A stretch of DNA of 58,541 nt from Clostridiales bacterium DTU070 (lineage in GTDB: Bacteria; Bacillota; Clostridia; DSM-8532): positions 1-58,541 of the forward strand of contig LFSH01000038.1 of NCBI GenBank assembly GCA_001513105.1, in the 5' to 3' direction. A program made the translations under genes and the position numbers. Under the pieces are notes generated by a model, which saw nothing but the letters and a program-made list of their open reading frames with translations, ran no database searches and was not told the origin of the DNA. Shown here one piece after another: positions 48,937-57,263 of the stretch (positions are counted from its first letter, which is position 1; every line of letters starts with the position of its first letter).

Positions 48937-49719
48937 CTATACTATCTTATCCCTGGTATTCAAATAATATATCTCCTTTAAGCCCTCAAGGGTAAGCATT
49001 GTGTTAATCTCGTCCACACACCGGCACTGGGATGCGATAAGCCTTGAGAGGGCTCCCGTCGCCACTGTTTTTATATTGTCCTCTTTCATTTCCCTCTTAA
49101 TCTTTTCAACGATATACTCAATCTGCCCGCAATACCCGTAAAATAATCCTGACTGGACGCTGGCTATAGTGTTTTTGCCGATTACATGGGACGGCGCTGC
49201 AATTTCAACGCGGGTCAGCTTGGAGGCCTTCTCAAACAATGCTTCTGCTGAAATTTTTATTCCGGGGCATATGACACCACCTAAGTAATCCCTGCCGCCG
49301 CTTACTGCACAGAATGTTGTGGCCGTACCGAAATCAACGATTATCACCGGTGCCCCGTATAGCCTGATTGCTCCGACGGCATTTGCAATCTTGTCTGCAC
49401 CTACTTCCCTCGGGTTCTCGTATTTTATGTTTATTCCCGTTTTTATTCCTGGTCCTACAATTATCGGATCCCTGTGCAGATAATTTCTGACCGCTGTTAC
49501 GAGGGAATCCATTGCCGGCGGAACCACGGAACAGATGATTACATCCCTGACCGAATTAATATCTTCTTTTGTGTACTGGAACAGGGAAAGAAACAATATG
49601 CCTATTTCATCGGATGTCTTGTCGGGATCGGTTGAAAAAACCCAGTTATATTTCAGATTATGCCCTGAGAAAAGTCCAAGGGTTGTATTGGTGTTTCCAA
49701 CGTCTATGGTCAGTAGCAA
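48937..49719 (-). CDS. coaX: type III pantothenate kinase
   Basis: It performs the first step of coenzyme A synthesis and is insensitive to CoA feedback. The 260 residues have the ASKHA motifs LLTIDVGNTNTTLGL, GADKIANAVGA, and VDFGTATTFCAVS, with the family GGVICPGIKISAEALF. GGGGAGG precedes ATG. It lies downstream of birA and the small hypothetical gene. Confidence 0.97.
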   Translation of the reverse strand: MLLTIDVGNTNTTLGLFSGHNLKYNWVFSTDPDKTSDEIGILFLSLFQYTKEDINSVRDVIICSVVPPAMDSLVTAVRNYLHRDPIIVGPGIKTGINIKYENPREVGADKIANAVGAIRLYGAPVIIVDFGTATTFCAVSGGRDYLGGVICPGIKISAEALFEKASKLTRVEIAAPSHVIGKNTIASVQSGLFYGYCGQIEYIVEKIKREMKEDNIKTVATGALSRLIASQCRCVDEINTMLTLEGLKEIYYLNTRDKIV

Positions 49720-49789
49720 GGTTATCCTCCCCTTTTATGTGAGCAGCATGAAAAAAAGCATAAAGCCGTGCAACCTGGCGAACATTCTC

Positions 49790-50095
49790 TTACAGTCCAA
49801 GTTTTGTACTGCGGATTTGCTTGATTTCAAACTGGATTTCCTTTTCAAGTTTCTCTATATCCATCCTGATATCCTCAATGGTCTCTTCCCTTTTAGGGTT
49901 GGCTATCCTCGATACAACAGAATCGGAATTATAACGCTGGGAGGATTTTTTCTGGTATTCTGCCTTGCTGCTTTTTCTTGCATAGTTGTTTGAACCGCCG
50001 GCATCATTCTGCGGCCTGTTTTTCCTGGTATTCCCCTGCCTGTTATAATTGCCGCTCCTTCTGCTCTGATTCATATTTCGCTTGTTATTCGACAA
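49790..50095 (-). CDS. small hypothetical protein, low-complexity N-terminus and coiled coil
   Basis: From TTG 50095 (9 bases after AAGGAG) the product is about 101 residues. The frame is open to 50119 but that ATG precedes the ribosome-binding site. The first 60 residues are rich in Asn, Arg, Gln, Ser and Lys; the last 35 (IEDIRMDIEKLEKEIQFEIKQIR) form a charged helix or coiled coil. I recognise no family. Its position between birA and coaX suggests a conserved small gene of the local operon. Confidence 0.6.
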   Translation of the reverse strand: MSNNKRNMNQSRRSGNYNRQGNTRKNRPQNDAGGSNNYARKSSKAEYQKKSSQRYNSDSVVSRIANPKREETIEDIRMDIEKLEKEIQFEIKQIRSTKLGL

Positions 50096-50148
50096 TATTT
50101 TCACTCCTTCTGAAATCATCTTTTTTATTTATGCCGGAACCTTCCGGT

Positions 50149-51138
50149 TCAACCGCCATAACTGCGTATGGATATCTCCCCCGAAAGTATTGTATGGCGC
50201 ATGCCATCCGGCGTTTCTACAAGAAGCCTGCCGTCGTCCAGAATGTCAAGCGCCTTTGCCTGCCATTTATTATCACCCTGATATATTATAATATCACGAC
50301 CGATAGTTATTGAAAAGCTTCTCCAGATATCCATGAATTTTGCACCTGAGCCTTTTTCAATAAAGTTGAGATAAAGGTCCTCGAGCTCATGCAAAATCTC
50401 TGCCACAAGCAAACTCCGTGAGATTTCCCTGTCGGTATTGAGGCACAGCGATGTGGCCGTTTCTTTCAGTTCACCTGAAAAGTCATCTTCCTTTTGCAGG
50501 ACATTCAGGCCAATTCCAAGGATAATTGCCTGTACCTTGTCGGGTTCAGCCGTCATTTCAGTCAGAATGCCGCAGACCTTCCTGTTGTTGATAAGGATGT
50601 CATTCGGCCATTTTATGCCCATCCTGTCCGGGACATACTTTTCAAGAGCCCTGCATACCGCACTCGAAGCCGCAAGAGTGATGGACTGCACTGCGTCCGG
50701 AGCAAGCTCGGGCCTTAAAAGAACCGACATGTATATTCCGGCATCTGCATCAGACTGCCATGTCCTTCCCCTGCGTCCCCTGCCTGCCGACTGGTACCTG
50801 GCTATAACCACTGTGCCGTCAGGGGCTCCGTCAGCAGCCATTTTCTTTAACTCGTCATTCGTTGAATCAATTTCGTCAAAGAAAAACAGGTTTCTTCCGA
50901 GAATTTTTGTGTTCAGCTTACTGAGAACCGAACTCCTGTCGTATATGTCCCCGCTGTTGACAAGCTGATATCCAAGTCTGTTAGTTGATTGAATACTGTG
51001 TCCTTCCTCTTTCAGTTTCAGAATGTGTTTCCACACGGCCGTACGGGATATCCCCAGTTCCTCACTAATCTGCTCGCCCGATACAAACCTGCCTTTCTTG
51101 TCTGTCAGCATCTTAAGAATCCTGTCCTTTGTGTTCAA
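50149..51138 (-). CDS. birA: biotin-protein ligase / biotin operon repressor
   Basis: This bifunctional protein attaches biotin to carboxylases and can repress biotin genes. The 329 residues have an N-terminal winged helix (GEQISEELGISRTAVWKHI), the ligase core (DSTNDELKKMA; RYQSAGRGRRGRTW; KWPNDILINNRKVCGIL; GIGLNV), and a C-terminal SH3-like domain. The HTH marks it as a class II BirA. No biotin-synthesis genes are nearby. Confidence 0.96.
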   Translation of the reverse strand: MNTKDRILKMLTDKKGRFVSGEQISEELGISRTAVWKHILKLKEEGHSIQSTNRLGYQLVNSGDIYDRSSVLSKLNTKILGRNLFFFDEIDSTNDELKKMAADGAPDGTVVIARYQSAGRGRRGRTWQSDADAGIYMSVLLRPELAPDAVQSITLAASSAVCRALEKYVPDRMGIKWPNDILINNRKVCGILTEMTAEPDKVQAIILGIGLNVLQKEDDFSGELKETATSLCLNTDREISRSLLVAEILHELEDLYLNFIEKGSGAKFMDIWRSFSITIGRDIIIYQGDNKWQAKALDILDDGRLLVETPDGMRHTILSGEISIRSYGG

Positions 51139-51170
51139 CCTGTATACCCTGCCTTTCAGAAATCAAAAGT

Positions 51171-51815
51171 TTAAATCATGCCAAGTTTGTATTTCCTGAG
51201 ATCGGGCACCGGAATAGTGATATATTTCTCGGTTTCCCTGTCCAAGAAAAAAGACAGCCCCTTGCTTTCACTTAAAAAACCTTCTACCAGGCCGTTCTTG
51301 AACTGTTCCATAAGAAGGCAGTACAGTAATACCTGGTTAACCCTGTCATACCTGTCGTTGAACCTTTCAAGAATGTTGTTTACATACAGTGCTTCCGAGT
51401 TTTCGTACAGAATGGGATCATCCAGCCCTTTTCCATAAACGCTTATCTGATCTCCAAGAATGGTTGTGAAAATAAGACATTCAGGGTTTCGAAAGGATCC
51501 AAACCTGTATTTGCTGAGCGGAACCATGGTGTCTATGTATTTCTGCCTGATTTCAGGATATTCCATGCTTAGCCTGTACAGATCCCCGTCTGCTATAACA
51601 CAGTCTTCGGCGGGAATGCTAATCTTTATACACCGGTAAGCCGGATCCTTGCTCCTTCTGTCATCATTAGGATGCAGCAGTGCGCAAAAACAGGGCCTCG
51701 GTCCGTAACTCCAGGGTGTTTGCTGTTCCCTGTCCTTCCATTCAGAAAGTTTCATACCGCACTCAACCACATCATCGGCTTTTTCAGCCGGAACATAAAA
51801 ATATACAGCCGCCAT
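51171..51815 (-). CDS. unknown protein (214 residues)
   Basis: I do not recognise this family. There is no signal peptide or transmembrane helix. It starts AVYFYVPAEKADDVVECGMKLSEW (motif FYVPAEKADDVVECG), has a Cys-rich stretch PRPCFCALLHPNDDRR, then KISIPAEDCVIADGDLY. The pattern of an early Tyr strand, a helix ending in CGMKLS and a later charged loop loosely recalls ADP-ribosyltransferase-like folds, but no catalytic triad can be assigned. It lies upstream of birA and is divergent from the plus-strand gene. AGGAGG precedes ATG. A TTGAC-TGTT-GTCAA palindrome lies at 51833-51846, just before the gene. Confidence 0.7.
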   Translation of the reverse strand: MAAVYFYVPAEKADDVVECGMKLSEWKDREQQTPWSYGPRPCFCALLHPNDDRRSKDPAYRCIKISIPAEDCVIADGDLYRLSMEYPEIRQKYIDTMVPLSKYRFGSFRNPECLIFTTILGDQISVYGKGLDDPILYENSEALYVNNILERFNDRYDRVNQVLLYCLLMEQFKNGLVEGFLSESKGLSFFLDRETEKYITIPVPDLRKYKLGMI

Positions 51816-51832
51816 AAGCTCCTCCTGACGGA

Positions 51833-51846
51833 TTGACTGTTGTCAA
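51833..51846. promoter_or_regulatory. short palindrome upstream of the unknown gene
   Basis: TTGAC-TGTT-GTCAA lies 18 bases before the ATG at 51815, in the divergent intergenic region. It could be an operator; its length (5-bp arms) makes chance possible. Confidence 0.3.
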
Positions 51847-51928
51847 AACAAATATTATCAGGTCTTACTGATTTACCCGGATCAAGCCTTTGCTTATTAA
51901 TAAAGTAAAATTCCGGAAGATATGATTC

Positions 51929-51958
51929 TTGCGCAATATTTTACCATTATTATATAAT
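51929..51958 (+). promoter_or_regulatory. promoter for the plus-strand unknown gene
   Basis: TTGCGC (51929-51934) and TATAAT (51953-51958) are 18 bases apart on the plus strand, about 80 bases upstream of ATG 52039. Confidence 0.55.
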
Positions 51959-52038
51959 ACTATTATTACGTTTGCAAAATGTTTTCAAGTCGCTGTCTAT
52001 TTCCTGGCAAGCACAATCACCGGCCTGAGGGATGGTTT

Positions 52039-53421
52039 ATGTTAAGACTGTTTGATATGAACAGGGAACAGCTCAAAGCCCTGGCTGAATACAGGGATGT
52101 TCTCGATAAAGGGCAGTTTTTCAGAAGGAATTTCTGGCAGGACGAAAAAACGAAAACCGGTATTCATCCCAACTGCCAGGTAATAACAAGATATTGTTTC
52201 GAATATATTGAAGGAATAACACCTGATATGCTTCCTGGCTATAACTTAAAGCAGCTCAAGGAAATACTGGCAAAAAACAGGCTATCGGGAATGCTGCAGA
52301 CCGTTTTCAATAACGACGTGGTCGAAGTCCTTAAAAACGCTTATCCTGATGAGTTCAAAAAGAGAACCCTGGCAGAATGGATGTGGAGCAGGCACGGTAC
52401 CTGGAAGAATGACAAGTATGTAATAGAGGCCGTCCAGTATATGGTTTTAAGGGAGGGCATACGCAGGGTTGAGCTTATACCCGAATACGACTGGAAAAAA
52501 CGTCTGCTGAAGTATGGGATATACAATATTTTATCGCGGTTTGACTGGTGCATATACAAGCTTTTTGATTTTGTTTATCCCGGACGTTTTCATCCTGCCG
52601 ACTTCAAATACAAAACCAAATGGAGAACAGATTCGGTGCGGGAATCGTACGAAAACGCCTTCAGGCTTATGAGCAGGGTGTTTTCCGAAAACCGTCTTTG
52701 CGATAATGATATAATGCTTTTGAACAATGCCGGTTTCAGAAAATTAGGGCTTATAAGCATGCTTTTGACCCTTTTTGACGGCAAGCCCCTTATCGCAAAG
52801 GAGTTTTATTTCTACAGAACCATTGGAAATACTGAAAACCAGGAGAAACTCAAGGAGCAAATCAGGAAAGCCACGACGAAAAGAGAGGATGAAACTATAA
52901 AAAAGCGCCTTTCACAGGTCTCAACGGGCAGATACATATACAACCTTCATGCAAACAGCGGATTGTATTCCTACCTGAAACGTTGCGCCAGTAAACGGGG
53001 AATGAAAATAAACGAACTTGTTGCGCAGTTTGGTTTCATTTATAAAAGTTCCAGGGCCGAACAAAAACCAATTGACCCGGAAGAAATCCGGAAGCTCAGA
53101 AAAGAAGGCCTTACATATGCAGAGATTGCTGCAAGGCTTGAGAGCAATCCCACCACCATATCATCCCTGTGCAGAAAATATTTCGGCGGGGATCCTCTTA
53201 TCCCAAGGCCCATCGATGATTACATCACAGTACAGGAACTGATGGACCGGCACCGTATTGATCATAAGACAATAATGAAGCTGGTTCAGCAGAATAACTT
53301 TGAAAACCATGTTACTATCAGGCACCGTTACCTGAAAAAATCCGAAATAATCCCCTCAATTCTTGAGTATAAAAAACAAAGCCTGCACCATAAGGCTTTG
53401 ATAAACAGGTACGGGGGTTGA
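52039..53421 (+). CDS. unknown protein with C-terminal DNA-binding-like domains
   Basis: This is the only complete plus-strand gene. ATG 52039 has GAGGGA just upstream, whereas the ATG at 51979 has no site. The 460 residues begin with a basic helical region with unusual aromatic content (FFRRNFWQDE; LAEWMWSRHGTWK; LFDFVYPGRFHPADF). Two C-terminal helix-turn-helix candidates follow: RKLRKEGLTYAEIAARLES with TTISSLCRK (about 350-380), resembling resolvase/sigma-like HTHs, and ITVQELMDRHRIDHKTIMKL (about 395-430), resembling an excisionase/MerR-type HTH. The N-terminal pattern recalls uncharacterised Bacillus DUF4046-like proteins, from memory only. Function unknown. Base composition resembles that of the flanking genes. 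Confidence 0.8.
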   Translation: MLRLFDMNREQLKALAEYRDVLDKGQFFRRNFWQDEKTKTGIHPNCQVITRYCFEYIEGITPDMLPGYNLKQLKEILAKNRLSGMLQTVFNNDVVEVLKNAYPDEFKKRTLAEWMWSRHGTWKNDKYVIEAVQYMVLREGIRRVELIPEYDWKKRLLKYGIYNILSRFDWCIYKLFDFVYPGRFHPADFKYKTKWRTDSVRESYENAFRLMSRVFSENRLCDNDIMLLNNAGFRKLGLISMLLTLFDGKPLIAKEFYFYRTIGNTENQEKLKEQIRKATTKREDETIKKRLSQVSTGRYIYNLHANSGLYSYLKRCASKRGMKINELVAQFGFIYKSSRAEQKPIDPEEIRKLRKEGLTYAEIAARLESNPTTISSLCRKYFGGDPLIPRPIDDYITVQELMDRHRIDHKTIMKLVQQNNFENHVTIRHRYLKKSEIIPSILEYKKQSLHHKALINRYGG

Positions 53422-53541
53422 GGATATTACCAATGTTAACCATTACAATTTCTGGGTTTACTAAAAAGTGACAACAGGGTACTTCAAATTTAAACCAAAT
53501 TAAGTTATTATTGTGTCTGTTCTATGTTTTATTACTTGAGC

Positions 53542-53592
53542 AGGTTGAACTGTAATTTCCTTTGCCCCCCTACAGTTTAACCTACTTTTTTT
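53542..53592 (+). terminator. rho-independent terminator after the plus-strand gene
   Basis: AGGTTGAACTGTA (53542-53554) pairs with TACAGTTTAACCT (53571-53583), followed by ACTTTTTTTT. It is in the convergent gap, 120 bases after the plus-strand stop, and lacks a T run in the minus direction. Confidence 0.85.
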
Positions 53593-53600
53593 TAAACCTG

Positions 53601-54272
53601 TTAATCCACAAGATCGTTTCTGACAGCAAAAACTGCAAGTTGCGTACGATCACCGGTGTTTGTCTTTTCAAAAAGCTCGCTTATAATGTTCTTTATCCTT
53701 CCTTCACTGAGCATCAGCAGATTTCCTATCTGCTTGTTGCTTTTACCTTCCACTACAAGTTTAAGTATCTGCTTCTCCACCTGGGACAGATCCATTCTGA
53801 CTTTTTCGGTCCTGTTCTCTGACAGTGACTGGATTACAGGATTAAGCACCTTCTCGTGAAAAACCGGGTAGCCCTTGTAAACGCTTTTGATTACCATTCT
53901 TATATGTTCCTGGCCCGAGTCCTTCAGCACATATCCTTCGGCCCCGTGTTTTATGGCTTCTGTAATATAGTCCTCGTCTTCAAAGGTTGTAAACATTATC
54001 ACTTTTACCTCGGGCATATGGTTTTTTATAAGCCTTGTGCCCTCAATCCCGTCACAGACAGGCATCCTGACATCCATTATAACTATGTCAGGCCTGTGTT
54101 TGCAGCATAAATCAAAGGCCTCGGAACCGTTTGATGCAAGAGCCACAACTGAAATCCCGGGATCCTGCGACAAAAGCATCTTCATGGATTCCCTGAAAAT
54201 AAGACTGTCATCCGCAATAATGACCCTGACTTTATCTTCAGTCGTAATGCACACCTCCCTGAGAGTTATCAT
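53601..54272 (-). CDS. NarL/FixJ-type response regulator
   Basis: This 223-residue regulator has a receiver domain (VRVIIADDSLIFRES; phospho-acceptor Asp67 in VIMDVRMP; Lys in GYVLKDSG) and a LuxR-type HTH (VEKQILKLVVEGKSNKQIGNLLMLSEGRIKNII, here split as VEGKSNKQIGNLL and SEGRIKNII). The ATG at 54272 overlaps the kinase stop (ATGA). GGGAGG lies inside this frame, so initiation just downstream at an ATT or GTG is also conceivable. It is the partner of the adjacent 7TM kinase. Confidence 0.93.
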   Translation of the reverse strand: MITLREVCITTEDKVRVIIADDSLIFRESMKMLLSQDPGISVVALASNGSEAFDLCCKHRPDIVIMDVRMPVCDGIEGTRLIKNHMPEVKVIMFTTFEDEDYITEAIKHGAEGYVLKDSGQEHIRMVIKSVYKGYPVFHEKVLNPVIQSLSENRTEKVRMDLSQVEKQILKLVVEGKSNKQIGNLLMLSEGRIKNIISELFEKTNTGDRTQLAVFAVRNDLVD

Positions 54273-56029
54273 ACCGGCAGGTTGGCTACGATATTAAATC
54301 CCTTTTCCCCGTCGGAACCAAAGGTAATATTTCCTCCTAATTTCGCAACCCTTTCTTCCATTCCGGTTAATCCGTACCCCTTGACAAGCTCATCGCAGCC
54401 TTTGCCGTCATCAAAAATGTAAAGCCTTATTCCTTCCGGGTGACCCTTAATAATTATGTTAACCGTTTTGGCCTGCCCATGCCTTATTGCATTTGTAACC
54501 GCTTCCTGGCAAATCCGGTATACCGCCATTGCTCTAACAGCATCTATTGCGGGCAGGTTTTCTGATATTGAAACTTCTATTCTCGTGCCAGATGAAAGAT
54601 GATTGTTCATCAAATCATTCAGAAGGTCAACCAGGTTCGTATTTTCAAAAGATTCTTCATGCAATCCCTTCAGATAGATCCTGATATCGTTAAGTGCCTG
54701 CCTTGAAATTTCAATACCTTTGTCAAGAATGCATTTTAAGTCTTCCTGCCTGCCCTCAAGCCTTGATTTCACATTTTCTGTAAGGGCAATCAGCAGGGTA
54801 AGGGTGTGGCCCACCGTATCGTGAACTTCACGCCCCATCCGGTTTCTCTCCCTTGTTACTGCAAGCTCTTCAGCTGTTTTTGAGTACTCCTCCAGCCTGT
54901 AGTTTGCTTCGGTCAGCATTTTGTTCGCCTCAATAAGCCGTTCGTTTATATTCGTCAGCTGTATATTCTTGTTTTTTATTTCGTTCAGCAGCTGCTGTTC
55001 CTCTCTTCGATCTTCGAATATTACCATTCTTCCGCAGCAGGACCCGTTAAAATCGGTCAGTATTCCAGTTTCCACGTAAAAATCCACGCCGTTGATTTCC
55101 AGCCTGCCCTTTACACAGCAATTCCCGCTTCCCGATTCAAGTATATCGACTATTGTGTCCCGCATGCCGCCGGTTGAATTATCCCTTATAAAATCCAACA
55201 ATTTCCGAGCAGGATCGTATATGTTCAGGTTCAAACCCGGGAATGCCTCATTTATTGCATCATTAAGTCCGACCACAACATTGTCGTTGTCAATAATAAC
55301 TATACCGTCCGACATGTTCTCAATAAAATGCCTTGCCGCTACGGGAATCAGGTTAAGAAACTTTTTACGGTAAACGGCTATGCCGAAAATAACAAGTGTT
55401 AACAGTATGGCCTGCGCGGTAACGTCAAATCTCCTGTAGGGTATTATGCCTGCGAGGATCAGGATGTTTGCTGCCAGTGGAAGCAGGAGCGACAGAATTA
55501 ACAAGATGTAATTACTAAACTTTCTTCCGGCTTTCCTAAGATTTTTTATAATAATGACTGTTCCTGTGATGATGCAGAGATATGACTCAACGACATGTAT
55601 CCAGAAAACCGGCCCCAAAACCTCGCCCTTTAACGGTCTTGTTATGAATGCGCCCTCTCTGAAAAACAGGTGATGGTGTTCATTTGTAAGCAAAAAAACA
55701 TAGCAGACGGCGGGAAATAATATTATTGCAATTTTGAAAATCCTGCTGTTTAAGATTTTGCAATTGGCTATTGTAAGACAAAAATACAGCCAGCTCACAC
55801 CCAGGTAAACCACCGGAAGGAATTTAACCTTAAGTGCCAGCATTTCCTGCTCGATGTTATCCGCCATCAGCAACGGGATTTCCGCAATGTTCCAGAAAAG
55901 AATCAGGGTAATACACAGCATATAACTGTCGGTTGTCCTGCACCTTCTTCCGTTTGCAAACAGATAAGTCAGAATCATTGCAGCCAGAACAGCACATATA
56001 ACCGGTATCAGTATACCTGCCTGCTCCAT
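54269..56029 (-). CDS. 7TM sensor histidine kinase, NarX/DesK-type catalytic domain
   Basis: This 586-residue kinase has an N-terminal seven-helix membrane domain (histidine kinase N-terminal 7TM type, about 1-225), a PAS-like domain (about 235-340), a coiled coil, the HisKA_3 phospho-acceptor (His in MGREVHDTVGHTL) and a GHKL ATPase (IFDDGKGCDELVKGYGLTGMEERV, motif DDGKG). ATG 56029 is 8 bases from AAAGGAG; a longer frame to 56059 precedes that site. Its signal is unknown. It is 40 bp downstream of the UPF0280 gene and could be cotranscribed with the homocysteine genes. Confidence 0.93.
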   Translation of the reverse strand: MEQAGILIPVICAVLAAMILTYLFANGRRCRTTDSYMLCITLILFWNIAEIPLLMADNIEQEMLALKVKFLPVVYLGVSWLYFCLTIANCKILNSRIFKIAIILFPAVCYVFLLTNEHHHLFFREGAFITRPLKGEVLGPVFWIHVVESYLCIITGTVIIIKNLRKAGRKFSNYILLILSLLLPLAANILILAGIIPYRRFDVTAQAILLTLVIFGIAVYRKKFLNLIPVAARHFIENMSDGIVIIDNDNVVVGLNDAINEAFPGLNLNIYDPARKLLDFIRDNSTGGMRDTIVDILESGSGNCCVKGRLEINGVDFYVETGILTDFNGSCCGRMVIFEDRREEQQLLNEIKNKNIQLTNINERLIEANKMLTEANYRLEEYSKTAEELAVTRERNRMGREVHDTVGHTLTLLIALTENVKSRLEGRQEDLKCILDKGIEISRQALNDIRIYLKGLHEESFENTNLVDLLNDLMNNHLSSGTRIEVSISENLPAIDAVRAMAVYRICQEAVTNAIRHGQAKTVNIIIKGHPEGIRLYIFDDGKGCDELVKGYGLTGMEERVAKLGGNITFGSDGEKGFNIVANLPV

Positions 56030-56068
56030 AAAAACTGCTCCTTTTTTAAGCATTTCCATTCAGGCCGG

Positions 56069-56800
56069 TTAAAGTTTGACCATCTGTATTTTCCCCCAGG
56101 CCCCAATCCGGTCCTCAATGATTATTAAGGCACCGATAACCCCGCTTATATTCCGGGCTTTTTTTAGGGCTTTTTCAATATCACCGGCACTTTTAACGAT
56201 GTTGCCGACCGCGGTGGCCGCGGCGTCTGCGATACAGGCATCCTTCGAAAGTATTGTAACGGCATCTGCTTTTCCGAAACTCAGCGAATGACCTACCGTT
56301 GCCGACGAAGTACAGATACTTATCGGAAGGTCTTCGGGCGGCACTTTTATGCCCAGTTTTCCTGATAAACGGGATTTACCGGCAAAAATACCCACTGTTC
56401 GTTCCTGTGTTCCGGCAATATATATATCGCCGCCGTTTTCAACAATCAGTTCCTTTGAATATTTCAGCAAATCGTTGGCGACATACAGGCTGATTGCGCC
56501 GGCAATGGCGGCCATCGGCCCAACCCCGGCAATTTCTGCCGCCCGGCACATATGTTTTACTATCAGCGGGGCATCGGGCAGAGGCTTCACAGGTGAAAGA
56601 CTGCTTAAAAAAACCGGCTGCCTGCGGATATAATCCTCCACCTGCTGCCGGTACCTGACGATGCTTTTGTAAGCCTCTTCACTCAGATTACGAGTGGCTC
56701 CTATATATAAATCGGTCTGTTCGACCTTGCCTGAAAAATATACCAGGTCACTGCTGTTGAAAATTTTCCTGTAAAATCGCTGTTCACCGCTATTGTTCAT
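56069..56800 (-). CDS. UPF0280 family protein (COG2122, ApbE-like)
   Basis: About 243 residues, with GVGPMAAIAGAISLYVA, ENGGDIYIAG and TVGHSLSFGKADAVTI, the hallmarks of the UPF0280 family, which is distantly related to the FMN transferase ApbE. In Methanosarcina, COG2122 has been linked with COG1900 proteins to homocysteine synthesis. ATG 56800 (MNNSGEQRFY) has AGGG at 8 bases; ATG 56818 is an alternative. It is the third gene of the operon with the ferredoxin-like and HcyBio genes. Confidence 0.92.
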   Translation of the reverse strand: MNNSGEQRFYRKIFNSSDLVYFSGKVEQTDLYIGATRNLSEEAYKSIVRYRQQVEDYIRRQPVFLSSLSPVKPLPDAPLIVKHMCRAAEIAGVGPMAAIAGAISLYVANDLLKYSKELIVENGGDIYIAGTQERTVGIFAGKSRLSGKLGIKVPPEDLPISICTSSATVGHSLSFGKADAVTILSKDACIADAAATAVGNIVKSAGDIEKALKKARNISGVIGALIIIEDRIGAWGKIQMVKL

Positions 56801-56836
56801 ATACTTTACCCTGCTCATATCCGAATTTTTTCATGC

Positions 56837-57262
56837 CTATGCCGTCTCATTCCCTCTATGAGCCAGATGCAGAAGCCTTAAAGGACATGCCTTGATGCAT
56901 AAACCGCATACCAGGCACTCTTCCTTGTTAAACGTCAGGCGAAAATCAGGCCCGGCTATCGAAAGCGCCCTTGAAGGGCATACCGACGTACACGCCCCGC
57001 AGTGAACGCATTCTTCCTCCTGCCATGTAAGCGTACCGTTAAACAGGTGATACGTTATTCCCTGCTCGTTGATAAACTGAAGCGCCTTTTCAATACTATC
57101 CTCTTCTCCTGATACTTCCACGATCAGTTTGCCGGTTTTGTTCAAATGAATATCAGCATGAAGTATATTAACCTCAAGATCAAAATTCCGCACCAGTAAA
57201 GTCATCAGTGGGAATGTTATTTTCGAAGGCGGAAATGTCAAACTCACTTTTTCCTTTTTCAT
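56837..57262 (-). CDS. NIL-domain dicluster ferredoxin
   Basis: A 141-residue cytoplasmic electron carrier. The N-terminal 75 residues form an NIL-type ligand-binding domain. The C-terminal half has two [4Fe-4S] motifs, CVHCGACTSVCPSRAL and CLVCGLCIKACPLRLL, each of CxxCxxCxxxCP form. Such proteins are encoded next to COG1900 proteins and are thought to supply electrons for reductive sulfur incorporation. It is 1 bp after the HcyBio gene. Confidence 0.95.
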   Translation of the reverse strand: MKKEKVSLTFPPSKITFPLMTLLVRNFDLEVNILHADIHLNKTGKLIVEVSGEEDSIEKALQFINEQGITYHLFNGTLTWQEEECVHCGACTSVCPSRALSIAGPDFRLTFNKEECLVCGLCIKACPLRLLHLAHRGNETA

Positions 57263-57263
57263 A

